DNA of 64,000 nt from Paenibacillus aceti (GCF_003614185.1 NZ_KZ987724.1:4782046-4846045), one strand, 5' to 3'; counted from the stretch's first letter, positions 52,829 through 62,217 are shown. The notes: generated from the letters alone by a model not told the origin. Translations and numbers: made by a program.

Positions 52829-54148
52829 ATGGAGCAATTCAGACTCCCGAAAATACCGATGCCTAAGCTGGAGCTCCCGGCGGCAATCAAGGATGTATTA
52901 GCCGAAGCAGAGGTGAAGCTGGCTCATCGTCCGAAGCTGTTGCAATTATTCAAAAATTGCTTCCCGAATACGCTGGAGACGACGACAAAGCTGATGGAGG
53001 ACGGAACAACCTTCGTCATTACCGGTGACATTCCAGCTTCCTGGCTGCGCGATTCGGTTGAGCAGGTGATTCATTACGTACCGTTCGCGAAGCAGGACGA
53101 GGATCTGCAGCGCATCATCAGCGGTTTGATCAAACGCCATATTCAATATATTCATATTGATCCGTATGCGAATGCTTTCAATGAATCCGCAAATGATTGG
53201 CATTGGAATACAACCGATGAGACCGATATGTCTCCATGGGTATGGGAACGCAAATTCGAGATCGATTCTCTGTGCTTTGTCGTACGCCTAGCTTATACGT
53301 ATTGGAAAGAGACTGAGCAGACTGACATCTTTGACGCTGGCTTCAAAGCGGCGATGAGAAAGATCGTAGAAGTCTTCAAGACGGAACAGCATCATTTTGA
53401 GAATTCACCTTATCGCTTTACCCGTAACAATGGAATTCCTGAAGACTCGCTGCGCAACAAGGGTCTTGGCATGCCGGTTAACTATACGGGTATGATCTGG
53501 TCTGGCTTCCGTTCGAGCGACGATGCTTGTGACTTCCATTACAACATTCCAGGCAATATGTTCGCAGTTGTAGCGCTGCGGCAGATGCAGGAATTTGCTG
53601 AGTGGGTATTCCGCGATATGGACTTCCTGGCCGAGCTGAAAGAGCTGGAGTTCGAAGTAGACTACGGCATTAAGCTGTACGGAATTTATCGTCATCCAGA
53701 ATTCGGTCCGATCTATGCATATGAGACTGATGGCTTCGGCAACTACTGCCTGATGGATGATGCAGGTACACCGGGCCTGATCTCCATTCCGTATCTCGGA
53801 TACGTAACGGCCGATGACCCGATCTATCAGAATACGAGACGCTTTGCCCTGAGCAAGGAAAATCCGTTCTACTTTGAAGGGAAAGCAGCCAAAGGAATCG
53901 GCAGCCCGCATACTCCGGAGAATTATGTATGGCATATGGCTCTGTCCATGCAGGGAATCACGGCGCAGACGAAGGAAGAGAAGCTCGAGATGATCGCGAT
54001 GCTGGAGAACACCGATGCGGATACCGGATTTATGCACGAAGGCTTCCATGTCGATGATCCAACGATTTTCACGCGGAAATGGTTCGCCTGGTCGAACAGC
54101 CTCTTTTCTCAGCTCGTATATCGGGCGATGAAGGAAGGCATCTTGTAA
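52829..54148 (+). CDS. GH125 exo-alpha-1,6-mannosidase
   Basis: A 439-residue family 125 (formerly DUF1237) protein with no signal peptide. Visible conserved segments include FVITGDIPASWLRDSVEQVIHY, YANAFNESANDWHWNTTDETD, WVWERKFEIDSLCF, and NYVWHMALSMQGITA near the C-terminus; the Asp and Glu of the family active site lie in these. Known members remove non-reducing terminal alpha-1,6-mannose from N-glycan cores. Forty-three bases after the GH38 stop, it is most likely in the same transcript. Confidence 0.93.
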   Translation: MEQFRLPKIPMPKLELPAAIKDVLAEAEVKLAHRPKLLQLFKNCFPNTLETTTKLMEDGTTFVITGDIPASWLRDSVEQVIHYVPFAKQDEDLQRIISGLIKRHIQYIHIDPYANAFNESANDWHWNTTDETDMSPWVWERKFEIDSLCFVVRLAYTYWKETEQTDIFDAGFKAAMRKIVEVFKTEQHHFENSPYRFTRNNGIPEDSLRNKGLGMPVNYTGMIWSGFRSSDDACDFHYNIPGNMFAVVALRQMQEFAEWVFRDMDFLAELKELEFEVDYGIKLYGIYRHPEFGPIYAYETDGFGNYCLMDDAGTPGLISIPYLGYVTADDPIYQNTRRFALSKENPFYFEGKAAKGIGSPHTPENYVWHMALSMQGITAQTKEEKLEMIAMLENTDADTGFMHEGFHVDDPTIFTRKWFAWSNSLFSQLVYRAMKEGIL

Positions 54149-54238
54149 ACTCGAGATACAAGCAGCAAAGGCAAGATAAGCCGCGATCTGCAGGATGAAC
54201 CGCGACGCGATGTCGTGATTCTTCAATTGCAAATTGGG

Positions 54239-54269
54239 CTTTCGTCACTTACAATTCGTAGTGCGAAAG
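54239..54269 (+). promoter_or_regulatory. Inverted repeat upstream of the GH130 gene
   Basis: CTTTCG (54239-54244) and CGAAAG (54264-54269) flank a near-complementary CACTTAC/GTAGTG core with one bulged base. It lies 62 bases upstream of the GH130 start and could be an operator or a leader hairpin. Confidence 0.35.
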
Positions 54270-54330
54270 TGATCTTGAGTATGATTTTTCATTACTTAAA
54301 ACTTATCGTTAAATGAAAAGGAGAATTGAA

Positions 54331-55329
54331 ATGAGCAGAATTATTGGCGAAAAACTGACGAACATCCCTTGGCAGGACAAGCCTGCTGGCAGCAACGCTC
54401 CAGTCTGGCGCTATTCGGCCAACCCGATCATTCAGCGGAATGCAATTCCGAACTCCAACAGCGTGTTCAACTCGGCTGTAGTACCTTTTGAGGATGGATT
54501 TGCCGGTGTATTCCGTTGTGACTCCAGATCCGTCAGTATGGATATTTTCGCCGGCTTCAGTAAAGATGCCGTGAACTGGGAGATCAATCATGAACCGATC
54601 CAATTTGAGGGTGATGAAGAAGTAACCAAGCGTGAGTATCGCTATGATCCACGGGTCTGCAAGATTGATGACCGTTATTATATCACTTGGTGTAATGGAT
54701 ATCATGGTCCTACGATCGGCATCGCTTATACGACTGATTTCAAGACTTTCCATCAATTAGAGAATGCTTTCTTGCCATATAACCGTAATGGCGTATTATT
54801 CCCACGCAAAATTGGCGATTATTATGCTATGGTCAGCCGTCCAAGTGATACAGGACATACTCCATTCGGAGATATTTTCTACAGTGTAAGTCCTGACCTT
54901 ACTTTCTGGGGCAAACACCGTTATGTAATGGGTACAATAAATTCGGATGAATCTGCTTGGCAATCCAAGAAAATCGGCCCAGGACCAGTTCCGATTGAGA
55001 CCGATAAAGGCTGGCTCTTGATCTACCACGGCGTTATCAACACGGCAAACGGCTTCGTATACCGTGTGGGCTGTGCATTGCTTGATATCAACGAGCCTTG
55101 GAAAGTGCTAGCGCGTTCCCGCAACTATATTCTTGGACCTGAAGAGTTGTATGAGTGCGTAGGCGACGTTCCGAACGTTACCTTCCCTTGTGCGGCCTTG
55201 ACCGATGCAGAAACTGGTCGGATCGCCATCTACTATGGCTGTGCGGACACAGTAACTGGACTTGCCTTCACAACTGTGGATGAGCTGCTCAGCTACATGG
55301 AAGAGTATCCTTTAGAGACTGAGGCTTAA
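54331..55329 (+). CDS. GH130 mannoside phosphorylase
   Basis: A 332-residue protein of family 130, enzymes that phosphorolyse beta-mannosides to alpha-mannose 1-phosphate. Conserved segments: [37 protein letters not shown] (family catalytic Asp), [27 protein letters not shown] and [21 protein letters not shown] start at ATG 54331, eight bases after AAAAGGAG; the ATG at 54313 overlaps that site. Depending on subfamily it could act on beta-1,4-mannobiose or on Man-beta-1,4-GlcNAc of the N-glycan core. The GH38/GH125 neighbours favour the latter. Confidence 0.9.
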   Translation: MSRIIGEKLTNIPWQDKPAGSNAPVWRYSANPIIQRNAIPNSNSVFNSAVVPFEDGFAGVFRCDSRSVSMDIFAGFSKDAVNWEINHEPIQFEGDEEVTKREYRYDPRVCKIDDRYYITWCNGYHGPTIGIAYTTDFKTFHQLENAFLPYNRNGVLFPRKIGDYYAMVSRPSDTGHTPFGDIFYSVSPDLTFWGKHRYVMGTINSDESAWQSKKIGPGPVPIETDKGWLLIYHGVINTANGFVYRVGCALLDINEPWKVLARSRNYILGPEELYECVGDVPNVTFPCAALTDAETGRIAIYYGCADTVTGLAFTTVDELLSYMEEYPLETEA

Positions 55330-55340
55330 TATTTTATAAT

Positions 55341-55391
55341 AAAACAGGGCTGGCTCTTCGTCATGGAATATGACAGAGCCGGCCCTGTTTT
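55341..55391 (+). terminator. Terminator of the mannoside operon
   Basis: AAAACAGGGCTGGCTCT pairs with AGAGCCGGCCCTGTTTT around TCGTCATGGAATATGAC. The loop and upper stem recur at 58561-58612. Confidence 0.85.
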
Positions 55392-55466
55392 AATTTGCCG
55401 CTTCAGTTTGCTTTATTGCTTTATTTTATGTGGCAGGGTATTGGTTCAACGGGGCTATTAAACGTC

Positions 55467-56018
55467 TTATTCCCCCGCTGCATCCCGCTCTGCGTTAACT
55501 AGTTTGAGCTGCTCTAAAAGTCTGTCCAGCGCTTCTCGAATAGCGGCGGCATCCTTGGATTCTTCCGCCTTGGCCAGGGCGGCCCAGCCCTTCGAGAAGC
55601 TATCCTCCCCTACAGTGGCCTTGTCCTTGGAGACGAATACAGCGACCGAGGTTTGTCCAGGCAATGTTTTGGCTTGCTCCTTATCGCCTACTTTGATTTC
55701 AGACAGGCTTTTTACTTGCTTCGCTTCGATGGTTTTTGTAGCAACAGTGCTTTTCCCTAACTGTTCCAGCGCTTGCTTCCAATCCTCCACCGTATCGGGA
55801 GCGTATTGCTTGGCCAGCTCCAGCGGATCAGCCATTTTGACCATGGAGATCTTTTGCGATTTTCCGTCCATGCTCACCATAGTTGCTGCCTGTGTTTTTG
55901 CAGGCTGGATTTCTGCTTTTACGTTGTTGTCCGCAGCATGGGTAATTCCTGGTGCAACAGCGGCGGATAACATAACGGCAGAGAGGACTGTCTTTTTGAT
56001 TACATTTTGCATCTTCAT
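55467..56018 (-). CDS. Secreted protein of unknown function
   Basis: A 183-residue protein with a signal peptide (MKMQNVIKKTVLSAVMLSAA ... THAAD). The mature part has a basic/helical pattern, ending in a helix-rich tail (EALDRLLEQLKLVNAERDA). I do not recognise the family. An AAGGAGTG site lies just upstream on the minus strand. It follows a 54-residue membrane protein gene and is divergent from a two-component system, so the pair may be that system's target or signal partner (inference). Confidence 0.75.
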   Translation of the reverse strand: MKMQNVIKKTVLSAVMLSAAVAPGITHAADNNVKAEIQPAKTQAATMVSMDGKSQKISMVKMADPLELAKQYAPDTVEDWKQALEQLGKSTVATKTIEAKQVKSLSEIKVGDKEQAKTLPGQTSVAVFVSKDKATVGEDSFSKGWAALAKAEESKDAAAIREALDRLLEQLKLVNAERDAAGE

Positions 56019-56113
56019 GAGTGAACACTCCTTTGAAGGTTAGATTTTGCAAGCTTCCGTAGGTTCGCGGCGGCTTTGGTTCGGTTCGTCTTAAGCAGAA
56101 GTACTCTATATTT

Positions 56114-56278
56114 CTACTCATTGCCGAGACCGGCCCATATCACGTCGTAGGTTAGTATGACGGCCCTGGAGCTGGCTAGAAATACGAACCAGCATATCAG
56201 CATAAAACCGACCAATAGGCTTACCTTTTTCATCGTTGCAGTTATTTTTCGAAGGGGATTCCATCTGTTTGTTGTCAC
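56114..56278 (-). CDS. 54-residue membrane protein
   Basis: A short frame starting at GTG 56278, seven bases after TAGGAGA on the minus strand, and ending at TAG 56114. The product begins VTTNRWNPLRKITATMKK and has one strong hydrophobic segment VSLLVGFMLICWFVFLA (about residues 19-35) followed by a polar tail TYDVIWAGLGNE. This fits a single-pass membrane peptide. It lies about 95 bases upstream of the secreted-protein gene on the same strand, suggesting an operon. Overlapping frames (56118-56327, minus; 56157-56351, plus) lack such a start site. Family unknown. Confidence 0.6.
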   Translation of the reverse strand: MTTNRWNPLRKITATMKKVSLLVGFMLICWFVFLASSRAVILTYDVIWAGLGNE

Positions 56279-56471
56279 CGTCTATTCTCCTATTGATGAA
56301 GTGATATTGCCCTGCTTGATGTTCCACAGGTGCTTGCAGGTATTAGTGTAAAAAATGTCTATGTCAAGCTATTGGTGGATTTGTGGAAAAACGATGGCAT
56401 TGGCCCTACCGATCTAAATTCGTTGTTATACTGATGTAGGAAAAACCGATAGACCGATGGAGGACATGAAA

Positions 56472-57188
56472 ATGAAACATCAGTATGTGATTGCCGTCGT
56501 AGATGACGATTCAAATATTCGAAATTTGGTAGAGGCCTATTTACTGAAGGAAAATTATCGTACTGTCGGTCTGAGCAGCGCGGAGGAGGCCTGGACTTTA
56601 TGGAGAGACCATCCGCCTGATTTGTGGGTGCTGGATATTATGCTGCCCGGCATGGATGGATATGAATTCTGCAGACGTATCCGCAATGAAGCGGAGGTGC
56701 CTATTATTATGATTTCCGCACGGGATAGTGAGGTCGATAAAATCCTGGGTCTGGAGCTAGGCAGCGACGACTATCTGGTCAAACCGTTCAGTCCGCGCGA
56801 ACTGGTGGCACGTGTCAAAAGACAGCTTCAGCGCTGGTATAAGCTAAATCAGCCTGAGGGGCCCGCAATCCCTACTCCCCCTGTACAGATCGAGATCGGT
56901 CGGCTGTTGCTGCTGCCAGATGAGCGCCGGGCTTTTTGGGATGGAGAGGAAGTGGATCTGACCAGCAAGGAGTTTGCGATGCTGCGGGTGTTCGCCGAGA
57001 ATCCGAATCGTGCTTTTACACGGGATGAATTGCTGGCTTATGTATGGGGGGATGATTACTTCGGTAGCGACCGGGCTGTGGACCATTTAATCAAACGGGT
57101 GCGCAAAAAAATCGGACAACTTCCCATTGAAGCGATATGGGGGCATGGTTACCGGATGAGAAATGATGGAGGTGGAAGGACAGAATGA
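56472..57188 (+). CDS. OmpR-family response regulator
   Basis: A 238-residue regulator. The receiver domain has VVDDDSN, phospho-acceptor Asp55 in LWVLDIMLPGMDGYEF, the Ser/Thr switch and Lys in LVKPFSPRELV. The C-terminal winged helix (about 145-235) shows VDLTSKEFAMLRVFAENPNR and RAVDHLIKRVRKKI. I start at ATG 56472, seven bases after GGAGGA; the two earlier ATG codons lie within or against that site. It overlaps the kinase start by four bases. Divergent from the secreted-protein pair, it may control it. Confidence 0.93.
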   Translation: MKHQYVIAVVDDDSNIRNLVEAYLLKENYRTVGLSSAEEAWTLWRDHPPDLWVLDIMLPGMDGYEFCRRIRNEAEVPIIMISARDSEVDKILGLELGSDDYLVKPFSPRELVARVKRQLQRWYKLNQPEGPAIPTPPVQIEIGRLLLLPDERRAFWDGEEVDLTSKEFAMLRVFAENPNRAFTRDELLAYVWGDDYFGSDRAVDHLIKRVRKKIGQLPIEAIWGHGYRMRNDGGGRTE

Positions 57189-58543
57189 AACTCGTACATC
57201 AGATCAATCTGGCTTTTGGCATTGCGCTGGTGTTGGTACTGTCGGTTGCCGGAATCGTCATTCACTATGTATTGCTGGATCACCTGATCGGAGCGCAAAG
57301 GGAAGATCTAAAAGTAATGAGTATTGAAATGACAGCTTTACTTAAGGAGGAGTATCCCCAGGTGACCGACGTCTCGGTGAGAAAATTGCCGTTTGAGCTT
57401 CCAATCACTGCTCCTTCTTCAGACGTGAGTGCCGTTCTGACCGATCAGATGGGGAGTGTGATTGCGGCATCTCCAATAACCCATACAGCCAAGAATGTGG
57501 AGACGCTGACCGCGGTTACGACTAGCCAGGCTTCCAGCGTCCAGAGCATACAGGCCGGATCGGATAAAAACTTCATTACGGTAGAAAAATTGACACCTCA
57601 AGGAAAACTGACGCTGTACACGCCAATCAGCAAAGTCCGGACTATTGAACAGGCTCTACTGAAGCGATTGCTTATTATTTTCGGCGCGGCTGGTTTCGCC
57701 ATGCTTCTTCTCAGCATCTTCATCACGAGAAAGCTTATTAATCCGTTAATCCGGCTCCGCAATGAACTTAATAAAGTCAAACAGCGACAGTTCTCGGACG
57801 TAGCCCTCATTAAGGCAGGAGGGGAGATCGGCTCGGTCGCTCACTCCGTACATGAAATGGCAAAAGAGTTGAACCACTTCAATCAGGTACAGAAGCAGTT
57901 CTTTCAAAATGCATCTCATGAATTAAAAACGCCGTTGATGTCTATTTCCGGCTATGCGGAGGGGATCCGCGACGGCGTCTTTGAAGGAGAGAATGTCCGG
58001 AAAGGGCTGGATATCATTATGAATGAGAGCGCCCGGCTGAAGAAGCTCGTGACCGAGATGACGCTTCTGGCGAAGCTGGATAGCGAAGAGGATGTATTCA
58101 GAAGCGAGGAAATTTCCCTGGAAGAACTGCTGACGGAAACGGTAGAGCGGCTGAATCCACTGCTTGTTAAGCAAGAGATCATGCTGCATACAGAATACGG
58201 GAATCTGGGGACCGTTAAATTGCGTGCAGACCGCGACAAGCTGTTGCAGGCGATGCTGAATATCGTCTCCAATGCGGTGCGTTATGCCCATCAGCAAATC
58301 TATATTCATGCCAAGCTTTGCAAGGGACAGGTCATAATTAATGTTAGTGATGACGGACCAGGTATACCGGAGGAGCTGTTGCCGTATTTGTTCCATCGCT
58401 TTGTCAAAGGTAAAGACGGGGAGTCCGGACTAGGGCTTGCCATCTCTCGTGCGATCGTTGAGCGCTGCGGGGGACTCATTCAAGCAGGTAATGGCAGCAA
58501 GGGCGGAGCGGTCATTTCGTTGAAGTTCCCAGAAATAGCCTAG
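57185..58543 (+). CDS. Sensor histidine kinase (OmpR-partner type)
   Basis: A 452-residue kinase: helix near 7-29, an extracellular domain of about 125 residues, second helix near 157-178, HAMP domain, then HisKA with the phospho-His in FQNASHELKTPLMSISGYAEG near 244 and a HATPase_c domain (NIVSNAVRYA; VSDDGPGIPEELL; GLGLAISRAIVERC). It couples by ATGA overlap to the upstream regulator. The extracellular sensor shows no recognised fold. It is followed by a repeat-containing hairpin. Confidence 0.93.
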   Translation: MKLVHQINLAFGIALVLVLSVAGIVIHYVLLDHLIGAQREDLKVMSIEMTALLKEEYPQVTDVSVRKLPFELPITAPSSDVSAVLTDQMGSVIAASPITHTAKNVETLTAVTTSQASSVQSIQAGSDKNFITVEKLTPQGKLTLYTPISKVRTIEQALLKRLLIIFGAAGFAMLLLSIFITRKLINPLIRLRNELNKVKQRQFSDVALIKAGGEIGSVAHSVHEMAKELNHFNQVQKQFFQNASHELKTPLMSISGYAEGIRDGVFEGENVRKGLDIIMNESARLKKLVTEMTLLAKLDSEEDVFRSEEISLEELLTETVERLNPLLVKQEIMLHTEYGNLGTVKLRADRDKLLQAMLNIVSNAVRYAHQQIYIHAKLCKGQVIINVSDDGPGIPEELLPYLFHRFVKGKDGESGLGLAISRAIVERCGGLIQAGNGSKGGAVISLKFPEIA

Positions 58544-58560
58544 ATTATTCAGGATAACGG

Positions 58561-58612
58561 AGCAGGGCTGGCTGTTGGTCATGGAATATGACCTGGACCA
58601 GCCCTGTTAACT
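58561..58612 (+). terminator. Hairpin after the kinase gene, related to the mannoside-operon terminator
   Basis: CAGGGCTGG and CCAGCCCTG pair around GTCATGGAATATGACC, nearly identical in sequence to the hairpin at 55341-55391. The trailing TTAACTTTT is a weak T-run. Confidence 0.6.
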
Positions 58613-58702
58613 TTTAGCAGCTTGTTTTCGTACTTTATATAGAGCCGATCACCGCCTGGGCTGTCCAGACGGATCTTTTGCTTGGATGTAAATAAGTGTA
58701 TA

Positions 58703-58732
58703 TTGTCAGTGAAAAAATCCCTGTTATATGAT
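58703..58732 (+). promoter_or_regulatory. Candidate promoter of the GH20 gene
   Basis: TTGTCA at 58703-58708 and TATGAT at 58727-58732 with an 18-base spacer, about 100 bases before the start codon. Confidence 0.4.
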
Positions 58733-58830
58733 AAGGGTGGATTATTCATCCAACTTATAGGTGGAAAATGGTTTTTTCCTGCAGTGCCGAGCAAAGCTGT
58801 TTCATCAAATCCAAAGCATATGGAGGGAAT

Positions 58831-61800
58831 ATGAAGAAAATCATTTGGAAAGTCGTTTCAACCATGCTTGTGTTGGCCCTGCTGTTGACACCTGTCGTAC
58901 AGCCGGCTACCGTTCATGCTCAGCCTGCTTCCAAGGAGGCTGTGAAAGGGGAGGCATCTACGCAGACGAATCTGGCTCTGCATAAGCGCGCCTTCTCCTC
59001 TGGCAATGAAGTGGAATCATTAAAGCCGGAGCTGGCCGTAGATGGGAAGATCAACACCAGGTGGTCATCCCCCTACAAGGATGATCAGTGGTTCTACGTC
59101 GATCTCGGCAGCAAGATGGATATCGACCGCGTTGTCATCCGCTGGCAGACCCCAGCGGAGAGCTATAAAATCCTCGTCTCAGACGATGCCAAGCAGTGGA
59201 AGAATGTAAGAGCAGACGGCGGCACCATCACAAGCAAGGGTGGCGTAGAAACGGTAGATTTCCCGCTGCTGAAGGCAAGATATGTGAAATTCCAGGGGGT
59301 CAAGCGGGCGCCGGTAGAAGGAACGCTGTATGGCTACTCTTTTTATGAATTCGAAGTATACCAATTGCATGATCTACGCACGATCGTGGACAATGTGACC
59401 AAGGTGATCACGGTAACTGCCGGGCAGAAGAAACTCGATTGGTCTGCAGCCCAAATCCCTGCTGATTATGAGGTCAGCTTGTATGGAAGCGATCGCCTGC
59501 CGGTGATCGATTTGGAGGGCAATATCAACGAGCCCTTGGTGGATGCCAAGGTCAATCTGCTCATCCAGGTGACGGATAAGAAAGATCCGAGTCGCAAGCT
59601 GCTGTCCGAGAATATTACCGTCGTCGTGCCAGGACAGCATAAGCAAACCCCGGACCGCAACGGCGAACCTGACGTGATTCCATCCTTGCGGGAATGGTAT
59701 GGTGGTACCGGGAACTTTCAGCTGACGCAATCCTCACGCATCGTCGTGGATGCGAAGGACCAGACTGCATTGCAGAGAACTGCCGAGCTGACAAGACAGG
59801 ACCTACAGGATATTACTGGATTTGAACTCGAAATTGTGAACGGAAAGCCGCAGACCGGCGACATATACTTATCGTTGGATTCCCACTTGAAATGGCTCGG
59901 TGATGAAGGGAATCTGTTCCGGGTCGATGATTATGTATCGATTACATCTGCTTCCGTCCAAGGTGCCTTTTTTGGTACAAGGACTGCCCTGCAAACTATT
60001 AAGCAGCATCCGGACCGAACCATACCGCGCGGGGAAGCAAGGGACTATCCCAAGTATGAGCAGCGCGGGCTAATGATCGATGTGGCACGCAAGTTCTATA
60101 CGATCGATTTCCTGCAGAGCTATGTGAAGCTGCTGTCTTGGTACAAAATGAACACGTTCCAGATTCACCTGAACGATAGTGTCGGAACACCATTCAAGGA
60201 CGGGACGAGAGCGGCCTTCCGGCTGGAGAGCAGCACTTATCCCGGATTAGCAAGCCCTAACGGACACTATACGAAGCAGGAATTTAAGGATCTGCAGCTT
60301 ATGGGCCAGGAATATGGCATTAACATCGTTCCGGAGATCGATACGCCAGGACATTCCCGGGTGTTCACCACTTATAATCCATCCCTGGGTAGTCCGTCCT
60401 TGGGAGACGATAATATGCTCGACATCTCGAAGCCGGAGACGGTGAAGTTCGCCAAAGCTCTGCTGGATGAGTACCTGGACGGCAATGACCCGACATTCAT
60501 CGGGCCCGATATTAATATCGGTACGGATGAATACAAGGGCGATACAGAGGTTTTCCGGGGGTATATGGATACCCTTATCAAGTATATTAACAGCAAAGGT
60601 AAACGCCCTCATCTATGGGGCGGGCTTACAGAATACAGCGGAGTGACGCCGATCAGTACGGATGCCACGATGGATATTTGGCATGAACCCTACGGTGCTC
60701 CGCAGCAAGCGGTAGACCTCGGCTATGATGTGATCAATGCCCAGAATTCTTATATGTATATCGTTCCTACCCTGTACGGGAACTACCTGAATACTCAGTT
60801 CCTATATAATGAGTGGGAACCGACCCGATGGGAGACGACGACGCTTCCGTTCGGTCATCCACATGTTAAGGGCGGTATGTTCTGCTTATGGAATGATGCT
60901 TCCGAAGTCAACGGGTTGTCGATGGATGATTCGCATGATCGGATGCTTCCAGGAATTCAGGTCGTGGCCGAGAAAATGTGGACAGGGACGAGGGAAGACC
61001 GGTCCTTCGAGCGGTTCGAGCAGCGGAAGAAGCTGATCGGTGATGCGCCAAATGCGAATCTGTCCCATAAGGTTGTTGTCGACAATGAGGATAACAGTGT
61101 GATTCAATATCTATTCGAGCACGATTTCGAGGATGCTTCCGGCAATCACTATGATGGCAAGGGCGTGAATGTTGATATTACGGAAGGCAGATACGATAAA
61201 GGTGTACGGTTGAACGGAGGCAAAAGCTACATCGAGACTCCGGTGGAAGCCGTAGGCTTTGACTGGACGGCCTCGATGTGGATCAAGCCCGATCCGGGCA
61301 ATCCGGCAGATGCTGTTCTGATGGAATCGCCTGTGGGAACGCTGAAGCTGAAGCAAGGGAGCACGGGCAAGCTGGGCTTTACGAAGGAGCATTATGACAG
61401 TACTTTTGACTATGTTGTTCCGGAAGGCAAGTGGACGCATCTGACCTTCAAGGGCGACAATAAAGGGGTCACTTTATTCGTGAACATCGATGAGTATGTG
61501 GAGCGGATGGAAGAGAAGTACCCTAAAATGAATACGCTCGTCCTGCCGACGCTTCGGATCGGGAGTGAAACCAATGCTTTTAAGGGCGTGCTGGATAATG
61601 TCATGATCTACAATAAGGCGATCGACCTGTTGAATAGTGAAAATCTGGCCTTGCACCAAAAGGCGGAGTCCTCCGCAACCGAATTCCCTTACTATTCGGC
61701 GGATATGGCTGTGGATGGCGATGTATCTCCGACTTCCCGGTGGTCCAGCGCTTATGTAGATGATGCCTGGTTCATGGTCGATCTCGGTGAGATCAAGGAG

Positions 61801-62217
61801 ATCAGCAAGGTGATTATCAGGTGGCAGTCCGCTTACGCTGAGAAATACAAATTGCTGGTGTCCACGGATAAGACCAACTGGACTAGCGTATCCGGTGACA
61901 AGGATGGAATAATCCAGTCCAAAGGCAATCTTGATACGATTACTTTTGACAAGAAGCAGGCGCGTTATGTTAAATTCCAGGGAGTGAAACGGGCAACGGT
62001 GTTCGGAAATTCCTTCTTCGAATTCGAGGTGTATGGCGCGGATCATATTCAGGAATATAAGCAGTTGATAGCGCGGATGGATAAGCTTCTACAGCAGGTC
62101 GACAAGGACGGCAAGCTGCATGAGCTGTTGATTCAAGTATTGAACCGTTATCCGTATGACGTCAATCGCGACCTGCGTCCGATGCAAGATCTGATTAAGA
62201 CGGCGCAGCCAAGCTAA
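58831..62217 (+). CDS. Secreted GH20 beta-N-acetylhexosaminidase-family enzyme with two F5/8C and one LamG domain
   Basis: An 1128-residue secreted protein. Signal peptide (KKIIWKVVSTMLVLALLL ... VHAQ), F5/8 type C (CBM32-like) domain about 45-165, GH20b domain about 255-390, GH20 catalytic barrel about 400-700 with the Asp-Glu pair in NIGTDEYKGD near 565, LamG-type sandwich about 765-920, and a second F5/8C copy about 930-1075. The two F5/8C copies share long segments (WSSxYxDDxWFxVDLG; ARYVKFQGVKRA), so one arose from the other. The GxDEY form and GH20b-GH20-lectin layout resemble lacto-N-biosidases as much as hexosaminidases. GGAGGGA precedes the start. Confidence 0.88.
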   Translation: MKKIIWKVVSTMLVLALLLTPVVQPATVHAQPASKEAVKGEASTQTNLALHKRAFSSGNEVESLKPELAVDGKINTRWSSPYKDDQWFYVDLGSKMDIDRVVIRWQTPAESYKILVSDDAKQWKNVRADGGTITSKGGVETVDFPLLKARYVKFQGVKRAPVEGTLYGYSFYEFEVYQLHDLRTIVDNVTKVITVTAGQKKLDWSAAQIPADYEVSLYGSDRLPVIDLEGNINEPLVDAKVNLLIQVTDKKDPSRKLLSENITVVVPGQHKQTPDRNGEPDVIPSLREWYGGTGNFQLTQSSRIVVDAKDQTALQRTAELTRQDLQDITGFELEIVNGKPQTGDIYLSLDSHLKWLGDEGNLFRVDDYVSITSASVQGAFFGTRTALQTIKQHPDRTIPRGEARDYPKYEQRGLMIDVARKFYTIDFLQSYVKLLSWYKMNTFQIHLNDSVGTPFKDGTRAAFRLESSTYPGLASPNGHYTKQEFKDLQLMGQEYGINIVPEIDTPGHSRVFTTYNPSLGSPSLGDDNMLDISKPETVKFAKALLDEYLDGNDPTFIGPDINIGTDEYKGDTEVFRGYMDTLIKYINSKGKRPHLWGGLTEYSGVTPISTDATMDIWHEPYGAPQQAVDLGYDVINAQNSYMYIVPTLYGNYLNTQFLYNEWEPTRWETTTLPFGHPHVKGGMFCLWNDASEVNGLSMDDSHDRMLPGIQVVAEKMWTGTREDRSFERFEQRKKLIGDAPNANLSHKVVVDNEDNSVIQYLFEHDFEDASGNHYDGKGVNVDITEGRYDKGVRLNGGKSYIETPVEAVGFDWTASMWIKPDPGNPADAVLMESPVGTLKLKQGSTGKLGFTKEHYDSTFDYVVPEGKWTHLTFKGDNKGVTLFVNIDEYVERMEEKYPKMNTLVLPTLRIGSETNAFKGVLDNVMIYNKAIDLLNSENLALHQKAESSATEFPYYSADMAVDGDVSPTSRWSSAYVDDAWFMVDLGEIKEISKVIIRWQSAYAEKYKLLVSTDKTNWTSVSGDKDGIIQSKGNLDTITFDKKQARYVKFQGVKRATVFGNSFFEFEVYGADHIQEYKQLIARMDKLLQQVDKDGKLHELLIQVLNRYPYDVNRDLRPMQDLIKTAQPS

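Noticed and set aside
56157-56351. 64-residue plus-strand frame opposite the small membrane protein
   Set aside because: It is antisense to the better supported GTG frame at 56278-56114 and has no ribosome binding site.
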